A DNA stretch of 45,127 bases, taken from contig JAEEPS010000019.1 of assembly GCA_016284875.1 (NCBI GenBank), forward strand, positions 1 to 45,127. The letters are read 5' to 3'. Made by a program: the position numbers and the translations under genes. Below, one piece after another: positions 16,049 through 24,794 of the stretch. Below the pieces are notes generated by a model. The model was not told the DNA's origin. It made no database searches and was given only the letters and a program-made list of their open reading frames with translations. Origin of the DNA: Salinivirgaceae bacterium (GTDB lineage Bacteria; Bacteroidota; Bacteroidia; Bacteroidales; SZUA-534). The stretch's first letter is position 1. Each line of letters starts with the position of its first letter.

Positions 16049-17176
16049 ATGGCAGAGTACAAAGTATGTAACCGCTGTGTGATGGATACATCAGATTGTG
16101 AGATAACTTTTGATGAAAAAGGCAACTGTAACCATTGCAATAATTATGTCAATCGTATAGCAGGAATGGCATATCAAGGCGAAAAGTCTGACAAGGAATT
16201 CGACGCTTTGATTGAAACTATGAAGCGAAAAGGTCGCAACAGTAAGTACGATTGTGTGATTGGTATTAGTGGTGGTGTTGACAGCACTTATGTGGCGTAT
16301 TTGGCTAAGGAACGCGGATTGCGGGTTCTTTTGGTGCATTTGGACAATGGTTGGAATAATCCTGTCGGTGAAGAAAATGTCAAGAATATCGTCAATTTAT
16401 TAGGCTTCGATTTTGAAACATATAAGTTGGATTGGAACGAATTTCGGCAAATGCAAGTCGCTTTTCTGCGAGCCTCTGTCCCCGATATTGAAGCCCCGAC
16501 AGATATGGCTATTCCTGCTGCTCTTCATTATTATGCGTCAAAATACAATGTGAAATATATTGTGTCCGGTGGCAATTTTGCGACAGAAGGTATACTGCCA
16601 AATTCGTGGTTCTACAATGCCAAAGACACGCGCTATTTGAAGGCCATTCTGAAACGTTATTGTCCTGTGAAAATCAAGAAGTTCCCATTCTTCGGATGGA
16701 AAGAAGAGTTTTGGTGCAAAATGGTCCGTGGCATCAAAATGGTGTATTTTTTGAATTATGTGCCGTACTCAAAAGATTCGGCCATAAAGACTTTGGAGGA
16801 AAAGTTGAATTGGAAATACTACGGAGGAAAACACTATGAATCAAAATACACTGGTTTTGAACAAGCCTACATTCTGCCGAAAAAGTTCAATATTGATTAT
16901 CGTCGAGCCACTTTTTCTACGCAGATATGTGCTGGCACAATGACACGCGAACAGGCTCTTGAGGAATTGTCGAAACCCGCATACAATGAAAAAACAATTC
17001 AATCTGAGATCAAAGAAATCTGCGACAAGTTGGAATTGACGGTTGATGAATTCAACTCGATAATGAACGAAAAAGCCAAATATTATTGGGATTACCCGAA
17101 TGATGAAAAGAAATTGGCGTTCATATATTCTGTCTATCGAAAATTGACGGGTAAAAAGGATTATCGGAAAGAATAG
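16049..17176 (+). CDS. N-acetyl sugar amidotransferase (WbpG/PseA family)
   Basis: The 375 residues contain paired cysteines C7-x2-C10 and C27-x2-C30 (CNRCVMD..CNHC), probably a zinc site, and a PP-loop ATP pyrophosphatase motif SGGVDS at residues 74-79. TSGG-like ATP handling and the TDMAIPAALHYYASKY stretch match the WbpG/WbuX/PseA group, which converts an acetamido group of a nucleotide sugar into an acetamidino group. Known members take ammonia from HisH/HisF-like partners; none are encoded here, so they must be elsewhere or be the histidine-pathway copies. It follows the epimerase by 2 bp. The coding sequence appears AT-richer than the neighbouring housekeeping genes, consistent with the exchangeable nature of glycan loci. 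Confidence 0.88.
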   Translation: MAEYKVCNRCVMDTSDCEITFDEKGNCNHCNNYVNRIAGMAYQGEKSDKEFDALIETMKRKGRNSKYDCVIGISGGVDSTYVAYLAKERGLRVLLVHLDNGWNNPVGEENVKNIVNLLGFDFETYKLDWNEFRQMQVAFLRASVPDIEAPTDMAIPAALHYYASKYNVKYIVSGGNFATEGILPNSWFYNAKDTRYLKAILKRYCPVKIKKFPFFGWKEEFWCKMVRGIKMVYFLNYVPYSKDSAIKTLEEKLNWKYYGGKHYESKYTGFEQAYILPKKFNIDYRRATFSTQICAGTMTREQALEELSKPAYNEKTIQSEIKEICDKLELTVDEFNSIMNEKAKYYWDYPNDEKKLAFIYSVYRKLTGKKDYRKE

Positions 17177-17199
17177 ATATCGAGGATTTACGCATACCG

Positions 17200-18303
17200 A
17201 TGAAAATACTTGTAATAACTCAGCATATATTTCCGATACAGTCGCCACGTTCGATTCGGAGCACCGAACTGATAAAGGAATTGGCGCGTCGCGGACATTC
17301 AGTTACCGTGTATGCGGTTTTGGGCAAATATGATTATGCTGATTTTCAGCGCGAAACAGGAATCAAAGTTAAACCAATCCCAATCCATTGGGAACTCCAT
17401 CCCTACAGCAGCGACGGCGACTCAAAACGAACACTGATTGACAAGATTTTGGGGCGATTGTTGCGTAAATTTGAATTTCCGCTATTCGAATTTTACTATC
17501 GAATGGTCAAAATTATTAAAAAAGAGGCGGATGCCGATGTTTTGATTTCTATTGCCGACCCGCACCACATTCATTGGGGTTGTACCCGCGCGAAAGCAAA
17601 ATATCCTGAAGAATTCCCCAAAACGTGGATTGCCGACTGCGGTGACCCTTTTATGAAAAATGGCACCACAAAAGAGCATTTGCCGTTTTTTGCAAAGTAC
17701 GAGCGTGCGTTTTGCAAGGCGTGCGACTACATAACCGTGCCGATTGAAAATGCAAAAGATGCTTATTATCCGGAGTTTAGAGATAAAATAAGAGTGATTC
17801 CGCAAGGTTTCGATTTCGATTTGAATACCATCGGAAAGTCTGCGCCAAAGAACGATGTGCCAACATTCGCCTTTGCAGGAATGTTCTATGCCGACATCCG
17901 GAATCCGCGGTTGTTGCTCGATTATCTCTGCACTGTCAAACGGGATTTCCGATTTTATGTCTACACCCGATTCAACTCATTATTAGCCGATTACGCCGAC
18001 AGATTGCAAGATAAACTGATTGTGAAGCAGCCCATTCAGCGCACCGAGTTGATTGAAGTGCTAAAAACAATGGATTTTCTTGTGAACATAAAAAACGCCA
18101 ACAGCCCTAATCAATTGCCCAGCAAACTAATAGATTACGGCATTGCCGGCCGGCCAATACTTGATGTCGACCCGCAAAATCCAAATTACGCGCAGATTGA
18201 GGCCTTTTTGAATGGTGATTACTCTACCGCATTGAAAATCGACAATTTGGAGCAATACCACATCAGCAATGTTGCTGCCAAATTTGAAGAATTGTTTAGT
18301 TAG
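17200..18303 (+). CDS. GT-B glycosyltransferase
   Basis: The 367-residue protein starts MKILVITQHIFPIQSPRSIR, the usual opening of GT4-like transferases, with ELIKELARRGHSVTVY after it. The C-terminal Rossmann half contains RVIPQGFDFD, a FAFAGMFY strand start, and SPNQLPSKLIDYGIAGRPIL in place of the nucleotide-binding E-x7-E helix; the first acidic residue of that motif is not obvious. There is no signal peptide; a peripheral cytoplasmic enzyme adding a sugar to a lipid-linked glycan is expected. It is the third gene of the block, 23 bp after the amidotransferase. Donor and acceptor cannot be deduced. No terminator is seen in the following 223 bp, which are AT-rich and otherwise featureless. 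Confidence 0.85.
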   Translation: MKILVITQHIFPIQSPRSIRSTELIKELARRGHSVTVYAVLGKYDYADFQRETGIKVKPIPIHWELHPYSSDGDSKRTLIDKILGRLLRKFEFPLFEFYYRMVKIIKKEADADVLISIADPHHIHWGCTRAKAKYPEEFPKTWIADCGDPFMKNGTTKEHLPFFAKYERAFCKACDYITVPIENAKDAYYPEFRDKIRVIPQGFDFDLNTIGKSAPKNDVPTFAFAGMFYADIRNPRLLLDYLCTVKRDFRFYVYTRFNSLLADYADRLQDKLIVKQPIQRTELIEVLKTMDFLVNIKNANSPNQLPSKLIDYGIAGRPILDVDPQNPNYAQIEAFLNGDYSTALKIDNLEQYHISNVAAKFEELFS

Positions 18304-18526
18304 CAGTTCAGGTTCATCGCCAGAAATAGATTACACCCCAAAAACATCTTGATTATTACACTCTGGTATTTAGTCAGTTTTCAGCCAACAAACACTAAAG
18401 AAATTCAGCCAGTATCTATAACAATTGCCAATTCATCGTTTTTTTGAATCGAACTACGGCATTTTTTCAAATATTGCGGCATAATGCGTTTGCATTGCGA
18501 TTCGTAATTTAATCTAATTAGGAAAT

Positions 18527-19936
18527 ATGAAACACATCTTGACAATGGGGCTCGCAGCGTTGCTTGTACAAGGCGTCTCGGCCCAAAACCCGATTATCCG
18601 CGACCAATTCTCGGCCGACCCGACGGCACGCGTCTTCAACGGAAAGGTTTATCTTTTCCCGTCGCACGACATTTCGCCGCTTTCGGCCTACGACTATCCG
18701 CGCAAAGACTGGTTCTGTATGAACGACTACCACGTTTTCTCATCGGAAAACCTGACCGACTGGACTGACCACGGCGTGATTCTCGACCAGAAAAACGTTC
18801 CCTGGGGCAACCCGACGGCCTACAGTATGTGGGCTCCCGACTGCGTTCAGGGCAAGGACGGCAAGTACTACTTCTACTTCCCCAACGCCACCAAAGGTCG
18901 CGGATTCGGCATCGGCGTGGCTGTAGCCGACAAACCCGAAGGACCATACAAACCGCTGGAAAAGAGCATTGAAGGCATCAACGGCATCGACCCGTGCGTG
19001 CTTCAGGCAAGCGACGGCAACAACTACATTTTCTGGGGTGCGGGCAACTGTGCAAAACTGAAAGACAATATGATAGAGTTGGCCGACGACAATCCAAAAG
19101 ACACCGTCAAATGGGGACCGCGCTCATTTGTTATGACAGGCGTAAACTGCCTGAAAGGTCTGCCATCGCGCCAAGCGGAAGGCCCGTTCGCGTTTGAGTA
19201 CAACGGCAACTACTATCTGACCTACCCGTACGTGGTGAAAGACCGCGAAGCACTCGGCTACGCAATGAGCAAGAACCCAATGGGCCCCTACGAATACAAA
19301 GGCCTGATTATGGAAGAGCGCCCCGACTGCTGGACCAACCACCACTCAATCATCAACTTCAAGGGCCAATGGTACTTGTTCTATCACTACAACTACCTGT
19401 CGCCCAACTTCGACAAAAACCGCTCTGCCTGCATCGATAAACTGGAATTCAACCCCGACGGCACCATTAAGCCCGTTACAATGACGGTGCGCGGCGTGGG
19501 CATCACCAAGGCAACCGACAAGATTCAGATTGACCGCTACAGCAAAATCAGCGACGGCGTTAAAATTGATTTTCTGTACGCCAACGACCCCGACACCACC
19601 AAACGTTTCGAAGGTTGGGAAGCCATCTTCTCGAAAAAAGGCGATTGGGTTGAGTATGACGATGTTGACTTCGGACAGAACGACAACATTTCAAGTTTTG
19701 CCATAAAAGCAAAATTCGACACAGGAAAGAAAACAACCATTCGCGTACACGTTGACAGCCAAACTGGCCCGGTTGTAGGCGAATTCTCGACTGTAAAATT
19801 CCCTGTCGGCATTGTTGCTGACGGCTCGTTAAAGACAACAGGCGCAAAGACAAAGAATCCTAAAGGCGTTCACAATGTGTTTGTTGAGTTGGTTGAAGGC
19901 GAGAATGTGGCCGTGGATTGGATAAGTTTTGAATAG
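18527..19936 (+). CDS. Secreted glycoside hydrolase family 43 enzyme with a CBM6-like domain
   Basis: A signal peptide (MKHILTMGLAALLVQGVSA, then QNP) leads into a five-bladed propeller hydrolase of GH43. The catalytic triad is visible: general base Asp31 (FSADPTARVF), pKa-modulating Asp154 (NGIDPCVL) and general acid Glu217 (RQAEGPFAF). The blade motif MWAPDCVQGKDGKYYFYFP is typical. Residues from about 335 on form a beta-sandwich ending in VAVDWISFE, the usual end of a CBM6-type carbohydrate-binding module. GH43 enzymes cut arabinose or xylose linkages in plant hemicellulose; the exact specificity cannot be read. It has its own terminator and no SusC/SusD, regulator or T9SS tail, so it is probably periplasmic. 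Confidence 0.9.
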   Translation: MKHILTMGLAALLVQGVSAQNPIIRDQFSADPTARVFNGKVYLFPSHDISPLSAYDYPRKDWFCMNDYHVFSSENLTDWTDHGVILDQKNVPWGNPTAYSMWAPDCVQGKDGKYYFYFPNATKGRGFGIGVAVADKPEGPYKPLEKSIEGINGIDPCVLQASDGNNYIFWGAGNCAKLKDNMIELADDNPKDTVKWGPRSFVMTGVNCLKGLPSRQAEGPFAFEYNGNYYLTYPYVVKDREALGYAMSKNPMGPYEYKGLIMEERPDCWTNHHSIINFKGQWYLFYHYNYLSPNFDKNRSACIDKLEFNPDGTIKPVTMTVRGVGITKATDKIQIDRYSKISDGVKIDFLYANDPDTTKRFEGWEAIFSKKGDWVEYDDVDFGQNDNISSFAIKAKFDTGKKTTIRVHVDSQTGPVVGEFSTVKFPVGIVADGSLKTTGAKTKNPKGVHNVFVELVEGENVAVDWISFE

Positions 19937-19958
19937 AACACACAATTGTAATAACCGG

Positions 19959-19990
19959 AAGGTGGGGTTGCCAACGCAATTCCACCTTTT
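19959..19990 (+). terminator. Intrinsic terminator of the GH43 gene
   Basis: AAGGTGG (19959-19965) pairs with CCACCTT (19982-19988), with an inner TTGC/GCAA pairing, followed by a run of T residues to 19993. It lies 22 bp after the stop. Confidence 0.88.
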
Positions 19991-20129
19991 TTTATTGATT
20001 TTCAATCACAGATTAATCTCGTATTATCGATTATCTCTAACCGATTTCATCCGAAAAAACACAAAAAAAGTTGAGATGGTTGACTTATTCTGTCTTTCAG
20101 TTAATCAATCCTTCAGTTCGGTCCTTCAA

Positions 20130-20585
20130 TTAGAATTCTTTCTCCCGACTGTCGATGATGATGGTTACAGGTCCGTCGTTAATCAGTTCCACGTCCATCA
20201 TTGCGCCAAAGCGGCCTGTTTGCGGTTGGATGCCCGATACCGTCGCAAGTTTCGCCACAAACTCCTCATAAAGCGGAATTGCCTGCTCGGGCCTTGCAGC
20301 ACGGATGTACGACGGGCGGTTGCCGTGGCTTGTCTGCGCAAAGAGCGTAAACTGCGACACCACCAGAAGTTCGCCGCCAACATCCATAACCGAGCGGTTC
20401 ATCACGCCGTTCTCATCGTCGAAAATGCGGAGGCGCGAAATCTTGCCCGTCAGGTAATCAACATCGGCCGAGGTGTCGGCAGGCTCAATGCCCACCAGAA
20501 CCATCAGTCCTGCGCCAATCGAACCAACAACCTCTCCGTCGATGGTCACACTCGAACGTTTAACTCTTTGAATTACAACACGCAT
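20130..20585 (-). CDS. dtd: D-aminoacyl-tRNA deacylase
   Basis: The 151-residue enzyme removes D-amino acids (and glycine from tRNA-Ala) from mischarged tRNAs. The N-terminus MRVVIQRVKRSSVTIDGEVV, the active-site stretch VVSQFTLFAQT and the Gly-Pro element NDGPVTIIID are characteristic; the normally conserved GRRPSF-type stretch appears as GNRPSY. Length matches the family. An in-frame ATG at 20636 would add 17 residues encoded by an intergenic repeat, so ATG 20585 is used. It is the last gene of a same-strand run (PNPOx-like, NSS, TPR, dtd), separated from the TPR gene by 114 bp of repeats. Confidence 0.93.
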   Translation of the reverse strand: MRVVIQRVKRSSVTIDGEVVGSIGAGLMVLVGIEPADTSADVDYLTGKISRLRIFDDENGVMNRSVMDVGGELLVVSQFTLFAQTSHGNRPSYIRAARPEQAIPLYEEFVAKLATVSGIQPQTGRFGAMMDVELINDGPVTIIIDSREKEF

Positions 20586-20699
20586 CTGTTTAGTTTTAAG
20601 TTTTAGAAGTTTTAAGTTATAAGTTGTAAAGTTCAATACAAAAATGCTATTTGTTTGAATTGAAAATCCTACATCCTAACTCCTACTTCCTAAATAAAC
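20586..20699. repeat. Intergenic AAGTTTTAAGTTATAAGT and CCTAA repeats
   Basis: The 20-mer AGAAGTTTTAAGTTATAAGT (20605-20624) is identical to 10511-10530 and is preceded by a further TAGTTTTAAG. At 20669-20700 three variants of TCCTA(A/C) occur (ACATCCTAACTCCTACTTCC). Both elements belong to the recurring intergenic families described in the findings. Confidence 0.75.
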
Positions 20700-22676
20700 T
20701 CACTTGCAATATTTCCTCAGCACCGCGTAAGCATCCTCAATGCCCATCTCGCCAGCCTTGCTGATGTCGTAGCAGCCTTTTTCTTTGTCTTTCAGATAGA
20801 TGAGCGTCAGGCCGCGATTGTAGTAGGCTTGCGGCAGTTCGGGACCTGCTTCGAGCGAACGGGTGTAGTCGTCGATGGCGCCTGCAAAATCGCGCGACAT
20901 ACATTTCACATTGCCGCGGTCGTAGTAGGCGATGCCCAACTGCGGATTAAGTTCGATGGCAACATTCAGGTCCTCAATCACTTCCGAGTAATCAGTCTGC
21001 ACCTCGCGCTTTACCTCGGTGCGGAGAGAGTTCGAATTGTCGCCGTTCAGGCTGACCACGGGCGCAATGTCGTCGAGCGAGTTCATGTACTCAATCATCA
21101 GGAATCGCGTGGCGGCGCGGTTCAGGTATGCCAAATCAAACTTTGGGTCGATGCTGATGGCCGACGTGTACGACTTGATTGACTGGTTGTAGTTGTGCAC
21201 CACGCTGTTGAGCATTCCCTGATGGAAATAGAGACTGCGGTCGAAAGTTGATTGCAGTTTGGCCTGTTCCGTCAGGTTGAGCAGGCTGCGGACGGTGTCC
21301 ACCGAAAGGTCGGCCTGATGGTCGGCGAAAGCAAGCCCGAAACCAGTGGGACTTTTGCTGTTAAGTTGTTCAAGACTTGGTAGATAAACTGAAATCAGAT
21401 GGTCGTCTTCAGGCATTTTGGCGGTGAGCAGAATAATCGGCTTCAGGTCGATGACCACGCGGCGGTTCTGCACCTCGCCATCGTCCATATTGGCGCGGTA
21501 GAAGTCGCTGTCGAACTCAATCACCTTGCGGAAATTGTACGACGTGTCGGCAAAATCGGCCATCAGCGAATCGCCCGCCGTGCGTTGCATATACTCGTCA
21601 ATCTTCTGTTTAGCAATGTTCTCGTCCTTTTTCGCGCCAGCGTAGTCGCCAATCTGGTAGCGCGCCGAACTGCGAGCCTGGTACGCTTTCGCGAAATCGG
21701 GGAATATCTCGATGGCCTTGCTCCAGTCGCCGATGGCGCCCTTGTAGTCGCCCGCCTCAAACTTCACAACGCCGCGGTTGAAGTACGGCAGAATGTTGTG
21801 CGGATTCAACTCGATGACCTTCGAATAATCGTCCACAGCCTCGCGCGTTTTGCCGATTTCCGTGTTCAGAATGGCGCGGTTGTAGTAGGTGAGCGCATTG
21901 TCGGGGTTCAGTTCCAGAACCTTGTTATAGTCATCCATTGCACCATTCAAATTGTTTGATTTATAACGGATAATGGCACGATTGAAGTAATATTCAGTTG
22001 CTTGCGGGTCGAGTTCGATGGCGTGGTCCATATCGGCTATAGCCTGACTGTAATCACCCTTCTCGCAGTAAGCCAACGCCCTTTGCGCATATCCGCCAGG
22101 TTTGTATGAGTTCAATTTGATGCCTTGAGTAAAATCCTCAATGGCGCCATCGAAGTCCTTGATGTTCATTTTTGCATAACCGCGGTCGAAATACGCTGGC
22201 ACAAACTCCTTGTCAATTATCAAGGCGCGGTCGAAATCGGCAATGGCCATTTCGTAGTTCTTCATCAGAATATACGTGTAGCCGCGGCTTGAATAAAGAT
22301 TGATGTTGTTGGGGTCTATTTCAATTACTTTCGCGAAATCCTCCAACGCATCCTGATAGTCCTGCTGCAGCGACTTGATGACACCGCGCAGACGGTAGCC
22401 GTCGGCAAAGTACGGATTCAGTTCAACAACGCGCTGAAAATCGGCGTAAGCACCCTGATAATCGTCGAGACGGAACTTGCAGAAACCGCGGAAATAGTAG
22501 GGTTCAAGCATGTCGGGCTTCACCTGGATGACGGTGTTGAAGGCATTGATGGCGCTTTTGAAGTTTCCTTTGTTCAGGTCGTCGTAACCCTGACGCAGAA
22601 AGTGATGAGTGTCAATCTGCGCCATCATCGGCAGCGACAGCAGAAGAAATAATATTGCCAGAAGGGTGCGTTTCAT
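20700..22676 (-). CDS. Exported tetratricopeptide-repeat protein
   Basis: The 658 residues start with a signal peptide (MKRTLLAILFLLLSLPMMA, then QID). Ten consecutive TPRs cover about residues 25-365 with the canonical spacing (for example YYNRAILNTEIGKTREAVDDYSKVIELNP). A non-TPR beta-rich section (about 380-470, containing RRVVIDLKPIILLTA) follows, and four more TPRs close the chain (about 475-650). The protein is probably periplasmic or attached to the outer membrane and serves as a scaffold; TPRs of this type bind peptides or lipoproteins. No enzymatic domain is present. It follows the NSS transporter gene by 57 bp containing an inverted copy of an intergenic repeat. Confidence 0.9.
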   Translation of the reverse strand: MKRTLLAILFLLLSLPMMAQIDTHHFLRQGYDDLNKGNFKSAINAFNTVIQVKPDMLEPYYFRGFCKFRLDDYQGAYADFQRVVELNPYFADGYRLRGVIKSLQQDYQDALEDFAKVIEIDPNNINLYSSRGYTYILMKNYEMAIADFDRALIIDKEFVPAYFDRGYAKMNIKDFDGAIEDFTQGIKLNSYKPGGYAQRALAYCEKGDYSQAIADMDHAIELDPQATEYYFNRAIIRYKSNNLNGAMDDYNKVLELNPDNALTYYNRAILNTEIGKTREAVDDYSKVIELNPHNILPYFNRGVVKFEAGDYKGAIGDWSKAIEIFPDFAKAYQARSSARYQIGDYAGAKKDENIAKQKIDEYMQRTAGDSLMADFADTSYNFRKVIEFDSDFYRANMDDGEVQNRRVVIDLKPIILLTAKMPEDDHLISVYLPSLEQLNSKSPTGFGLAFADHQADLSVDTVRSLLNLTEQAKLQSTFDRSLYFHQGMLNSVVHNYNQSIKSYTSAISIDPKFDLAYLNRAATRFLMIEYMNSLDDIAPVVSLNGDNSNSLRTEVKREVQTDYSEVIEDLNVAIELNPQLGIAYYDRGNVKCMSRDFAGAIDDYTRSLEAGPELPQAYYNRGLTLIYLKDKEKGCYDISKAGEMGIEDAYAVLRKYCK

Positions 22677-22706
22677 TATCGAATCAATTATGCCACTTCG
22701 CTCACC

Positions 22707-22724
22707 ACTTATAACTTAAAACTT
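22707..22724. repeat. Inverted copy of the AAGTTTTAAGTTATAAGT element
   Basis: ACTTATAACTTAAAACTT is the exact reverse complement of 18 bp of the repeat found at 10511-10530 and 20605-20624. It lies between the NSS and TPR genes. Confidence 0.8.
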
Positions 22725-22733
22725 TAAAACTTA

Positions 22734-24077
22734 TTACTTAAAAATCCCAATCGCCCCCAACAAAATGAGCAATATGGCTGCGGGCGCCACGTATTTCACA
22801 ATGAACATAAAAATGCGGAACATTCCCATCGGGTAGCGGCCGCCACTCGACAGTTCGGAATAGACACTCATCGTCTTCATCTTCCATCCCACAAACAGGC
22901 AGATGAAAATGCCGCCCACGGGCAGGACGATATTCGAACTCAAGGCATCGAAGGCATCGAAGAAGGTGCGGCCGAAGATGGTGAAGTCGCGCATCGGGCC
23001 GAACGAGAGCGTGCAGAGAACGCCCAACGCGGCTATCACGCCAGTGGACAATGCCGTTGCCGAAAGACGTTTAAATTTCAGTTCTTCAGTCAGATAAGCC
23101 ACACAAACCTCGAGCAGCGAAATGGCCGATGTGAGTGCGGCAAAGGTAAGCAGCACAAAGAAGACGATGCCCCAGACGTAGCCCAGCGGCATTGCGTCGA
23201 ACACTTGCGGAAGCGTGATATAGACAAGGTTCGGGCCCGCCGACGGGTCAACACCGAAGGCGAACACGGCAGGCAGAATGGCCATTCCCGCAAGGATTGA
23301 GACAAACGTGTCGGCCACAACCACGCGCACCGAAATGCTAGTAAGATTCTCATTCCGTGATATATACGAAGCGTACGTCATCAGTGCGCCCATTCCGAGC
23401 GAGAGCGAGAAGAACGACTGCCCAAGCGCGTTCAGCACGCTGTTGAAGGTGAGTTTGCTGAAATCGGGCACAAACAGAAATTTCAATCCTTCGGCGGCGC
23501 CGTCGAGCGTGCAGGCGCGGATGTCGAGAAGCAGAATCAGCACAAAAAGGGCGGGCATCATCGTTTTCACACACCGCTCAATGCCGTTTTTCACACCCGA
23601 CATAATGATTATTCCGCACAGCACCATAAAGCCCACCTGCCAGAGCAGCGGCTTGTATGAGTTGCTCACAAAATCGCTGAAAAGCAGCCCGATATCTTCC
23701 GACGAACGGCCGTGGAACGTGTCGCCGATGGCGTAGGCCACATACTCGAGCGTCCAGCCTGCCACTGTTCCGTAGTACGACAGAATGATGGCTGCGGCAA
23801 AAATCGACAGTCCGCCAAACCAGAACCAGCGCGTGCCGGGCGTCAGCGTCTTGAACGAGCCGAATGGGTTGCGCTGTCCGCGGCGGCCAATCACAAATTC
23901 CGACAGCATCACTGGAATGCCGATGACAAAGACGAAAAACAGATAGACCAGCATAAAGGCGCCGCCGCCGTTGCTGCCAGCCTCGTAGGGAAATTTCCAG
24001 ATGTTGCCCAGCCCCACTGCCGAACCTGCCAGCGCCATTATCGCACCAAACCGCGAACCGAATCCTTCTCGAGCCAT
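22734..24077 (-). CDS. Sodium-dependent amino-acid transporter, NSS (SNF) family
   Basis: The 447-residue inner-membrane protein has the NSS opening GSRFGAIMALAGSAVGLGNIWKFPYEAGSNGGGAFM, which carries the unwound TM1 and its sodium ligands. About eleven to twelve membrane helices follow, including the LSYYGTVAGWTLEY region and the TM6-7 stretch GQSFFSLSLGMGALMTYASYI. Bacterial members of this length import amino acids such as Leu, Trp or Tyr with sodium; substrate cannot be read here. It starts 9 bp after the stop of the PNPOx-like gene and is surely co-transcribed with it. A polar insertion with charged residues (RSSEDIGLLFSD) lies in a loop. Confidence 0.93.
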   Translation of the reverse strand: MAREGFGSRFGAIMALAGSAVGLGNIWKFPYEAGSNGGGAFMLVYLFFVFVIGIPVMLSEFVIGRRGQRNPFGSFKTLTPGTRWFWFGGLSIFAAAIILSYYGTVAGWTLEYVAYAIGDTFHGRSSEDIGLLFSDFVSNSYKPLLWQVGFMVLCGIIIMSGVKNGIERCVKTMMPALFVLILLLDIRACTLDGAAEGLKFLFVPDFSKLTFNSVLNALGQSFFSLSLGMGALMTYASYISRNENLTSISVRVVVADTFVSILAGMAILPAVFAFGVDPSAGPNLVYITLPQVFDAMPLGYVWGIVFFVLLTFAALTSAISLLEVCVAYLTEELKFKRLSATALSTGVIAALGVLCTLSFGPMRDFTIFGRTFFDAFDALSSNIVLPVGGIFICLFVGWKMKTMSVYSELSSGGRYPMGMFRIFMFIVKYVAPAAILLILLGAIGIFK

Positions 24078-24086
24078 TTTATGAAT

Positions 24087-24572
24087 TTAAAAGTTCACCG
24101 TGCGAGGCGCGCCAGAGAAGGTGTTGAAGGTTGCCACTCCCTCCTCGATATACATCACAGCAGTGTTGCTGTCACCAACTTTGTACATTCCTTTCAAGTC
24201 GGGATTCTGGTCGAGAACAGCCTCCTGTGCTTCGGCGGTGTCGTCAGTAATGAGTCGGCCGCTTACGCGAATCCATTCGCCCTTTGATGCGTTCCAACCG
24301 CAAAGTTCGAACTTGCCGTTGGCGGCAATCTGCTTGTAAACGTTTTTCGATTTGGCGGTAATCAAGTAGAGTTTGTCGTTGTAAACCGCCAATGCCCCGA
24401 ACGGGCGCACACGAGGCTGGTCGCCGTCGGTGGTGGCTAAAAAGAATGCACCGCAATCTTTCAGCACCTTCTGAATTTCGTTAGCCGTTGTTGTCTCCAT
24501 TGTTTGTGATTTAACTGCCTGTGCGCCAAACAAAATAATGGCGGCAAGCATGATTCTTGTTAATGTTTTCAC
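24087..24572 (-). CDS. PNPOx-like flavin split-barrel protein with a signal peptide
   Basis: The core (about residues 28-160) is a split barrel of the pyridoxamine 5'-phosphate oxidase-like family: NEIQKVLKDCGAFFLATTDG, QPRVRPFGALAVYNDKLYLIT and KNVYKQIAANGKFELCGWNA. Such proteins usually bind FMN or F420-type cofactors and are cytoplasmic. Here the frame begins with MKTLTRIMLAAIILFGAQAV followed by KSQ, a clear signal peptide. An internal ATG at 24497 (METTTANEIQ) would give the usual cytosolic form, so dual starts cannot be excluded. The gene heads a run with the NSS transporter. Substrate and cofactor are unknown. Confidence 0.82.
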   Translation of the reverse strand: MKTLTRIMLAAIILFGAQAVKSQTMETTTANEIQKVLKDCGAFFLATTDGDQPRVRPFGALAVYNDKLYLITAKSKNVYKQIAANGKFELCGWNASKGEWIRVSGRLITDDTAEAQEAVLDQNPDLKGMYKVGDSNTAVMYIEEGVATFNTFSGAPRTVNF

Positions 24573-24682
24573 TTTGTAGGTAGTTTAAAGTTTGAAAAAT
24601 TTTGTGTTTCATTCAGGCCGTAAAAATAACAAAAGTTGCAAAGAATTGATTATTGGCTAAGTGGACGTTTCCGAAACTTACG

Positions 24683-24690
24683 TATCTTTA
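24683..24690 (+). promoter_or_regulatory. Possible -7 element for the 1209-residue surface protein gene
   Basis: TATCTTTA differs from TAnnTTTG only in the last base and lies 105 bp before the ATG. No -33 element at proper spacing. The rest of the 222-bp gap is AT-rich without structure. Confidence 0.3.
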
Positions 24691-24794
24691 GCGATGCTAA
24701 ACAATAATCAATTAGTTTAAAACGATTGCCGTTAGACATTTTGTAAAGAAAAGACAATCAACAAATTATGTAAAAACAATTAAATCTTATTATA

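Noticed and set aside
18304..18526. Possible promoter or small gene before the GH43 enzyme
   Set aside because: No match to TAnnTTTG and no credible short reading frame; the interval is only AT-rich.
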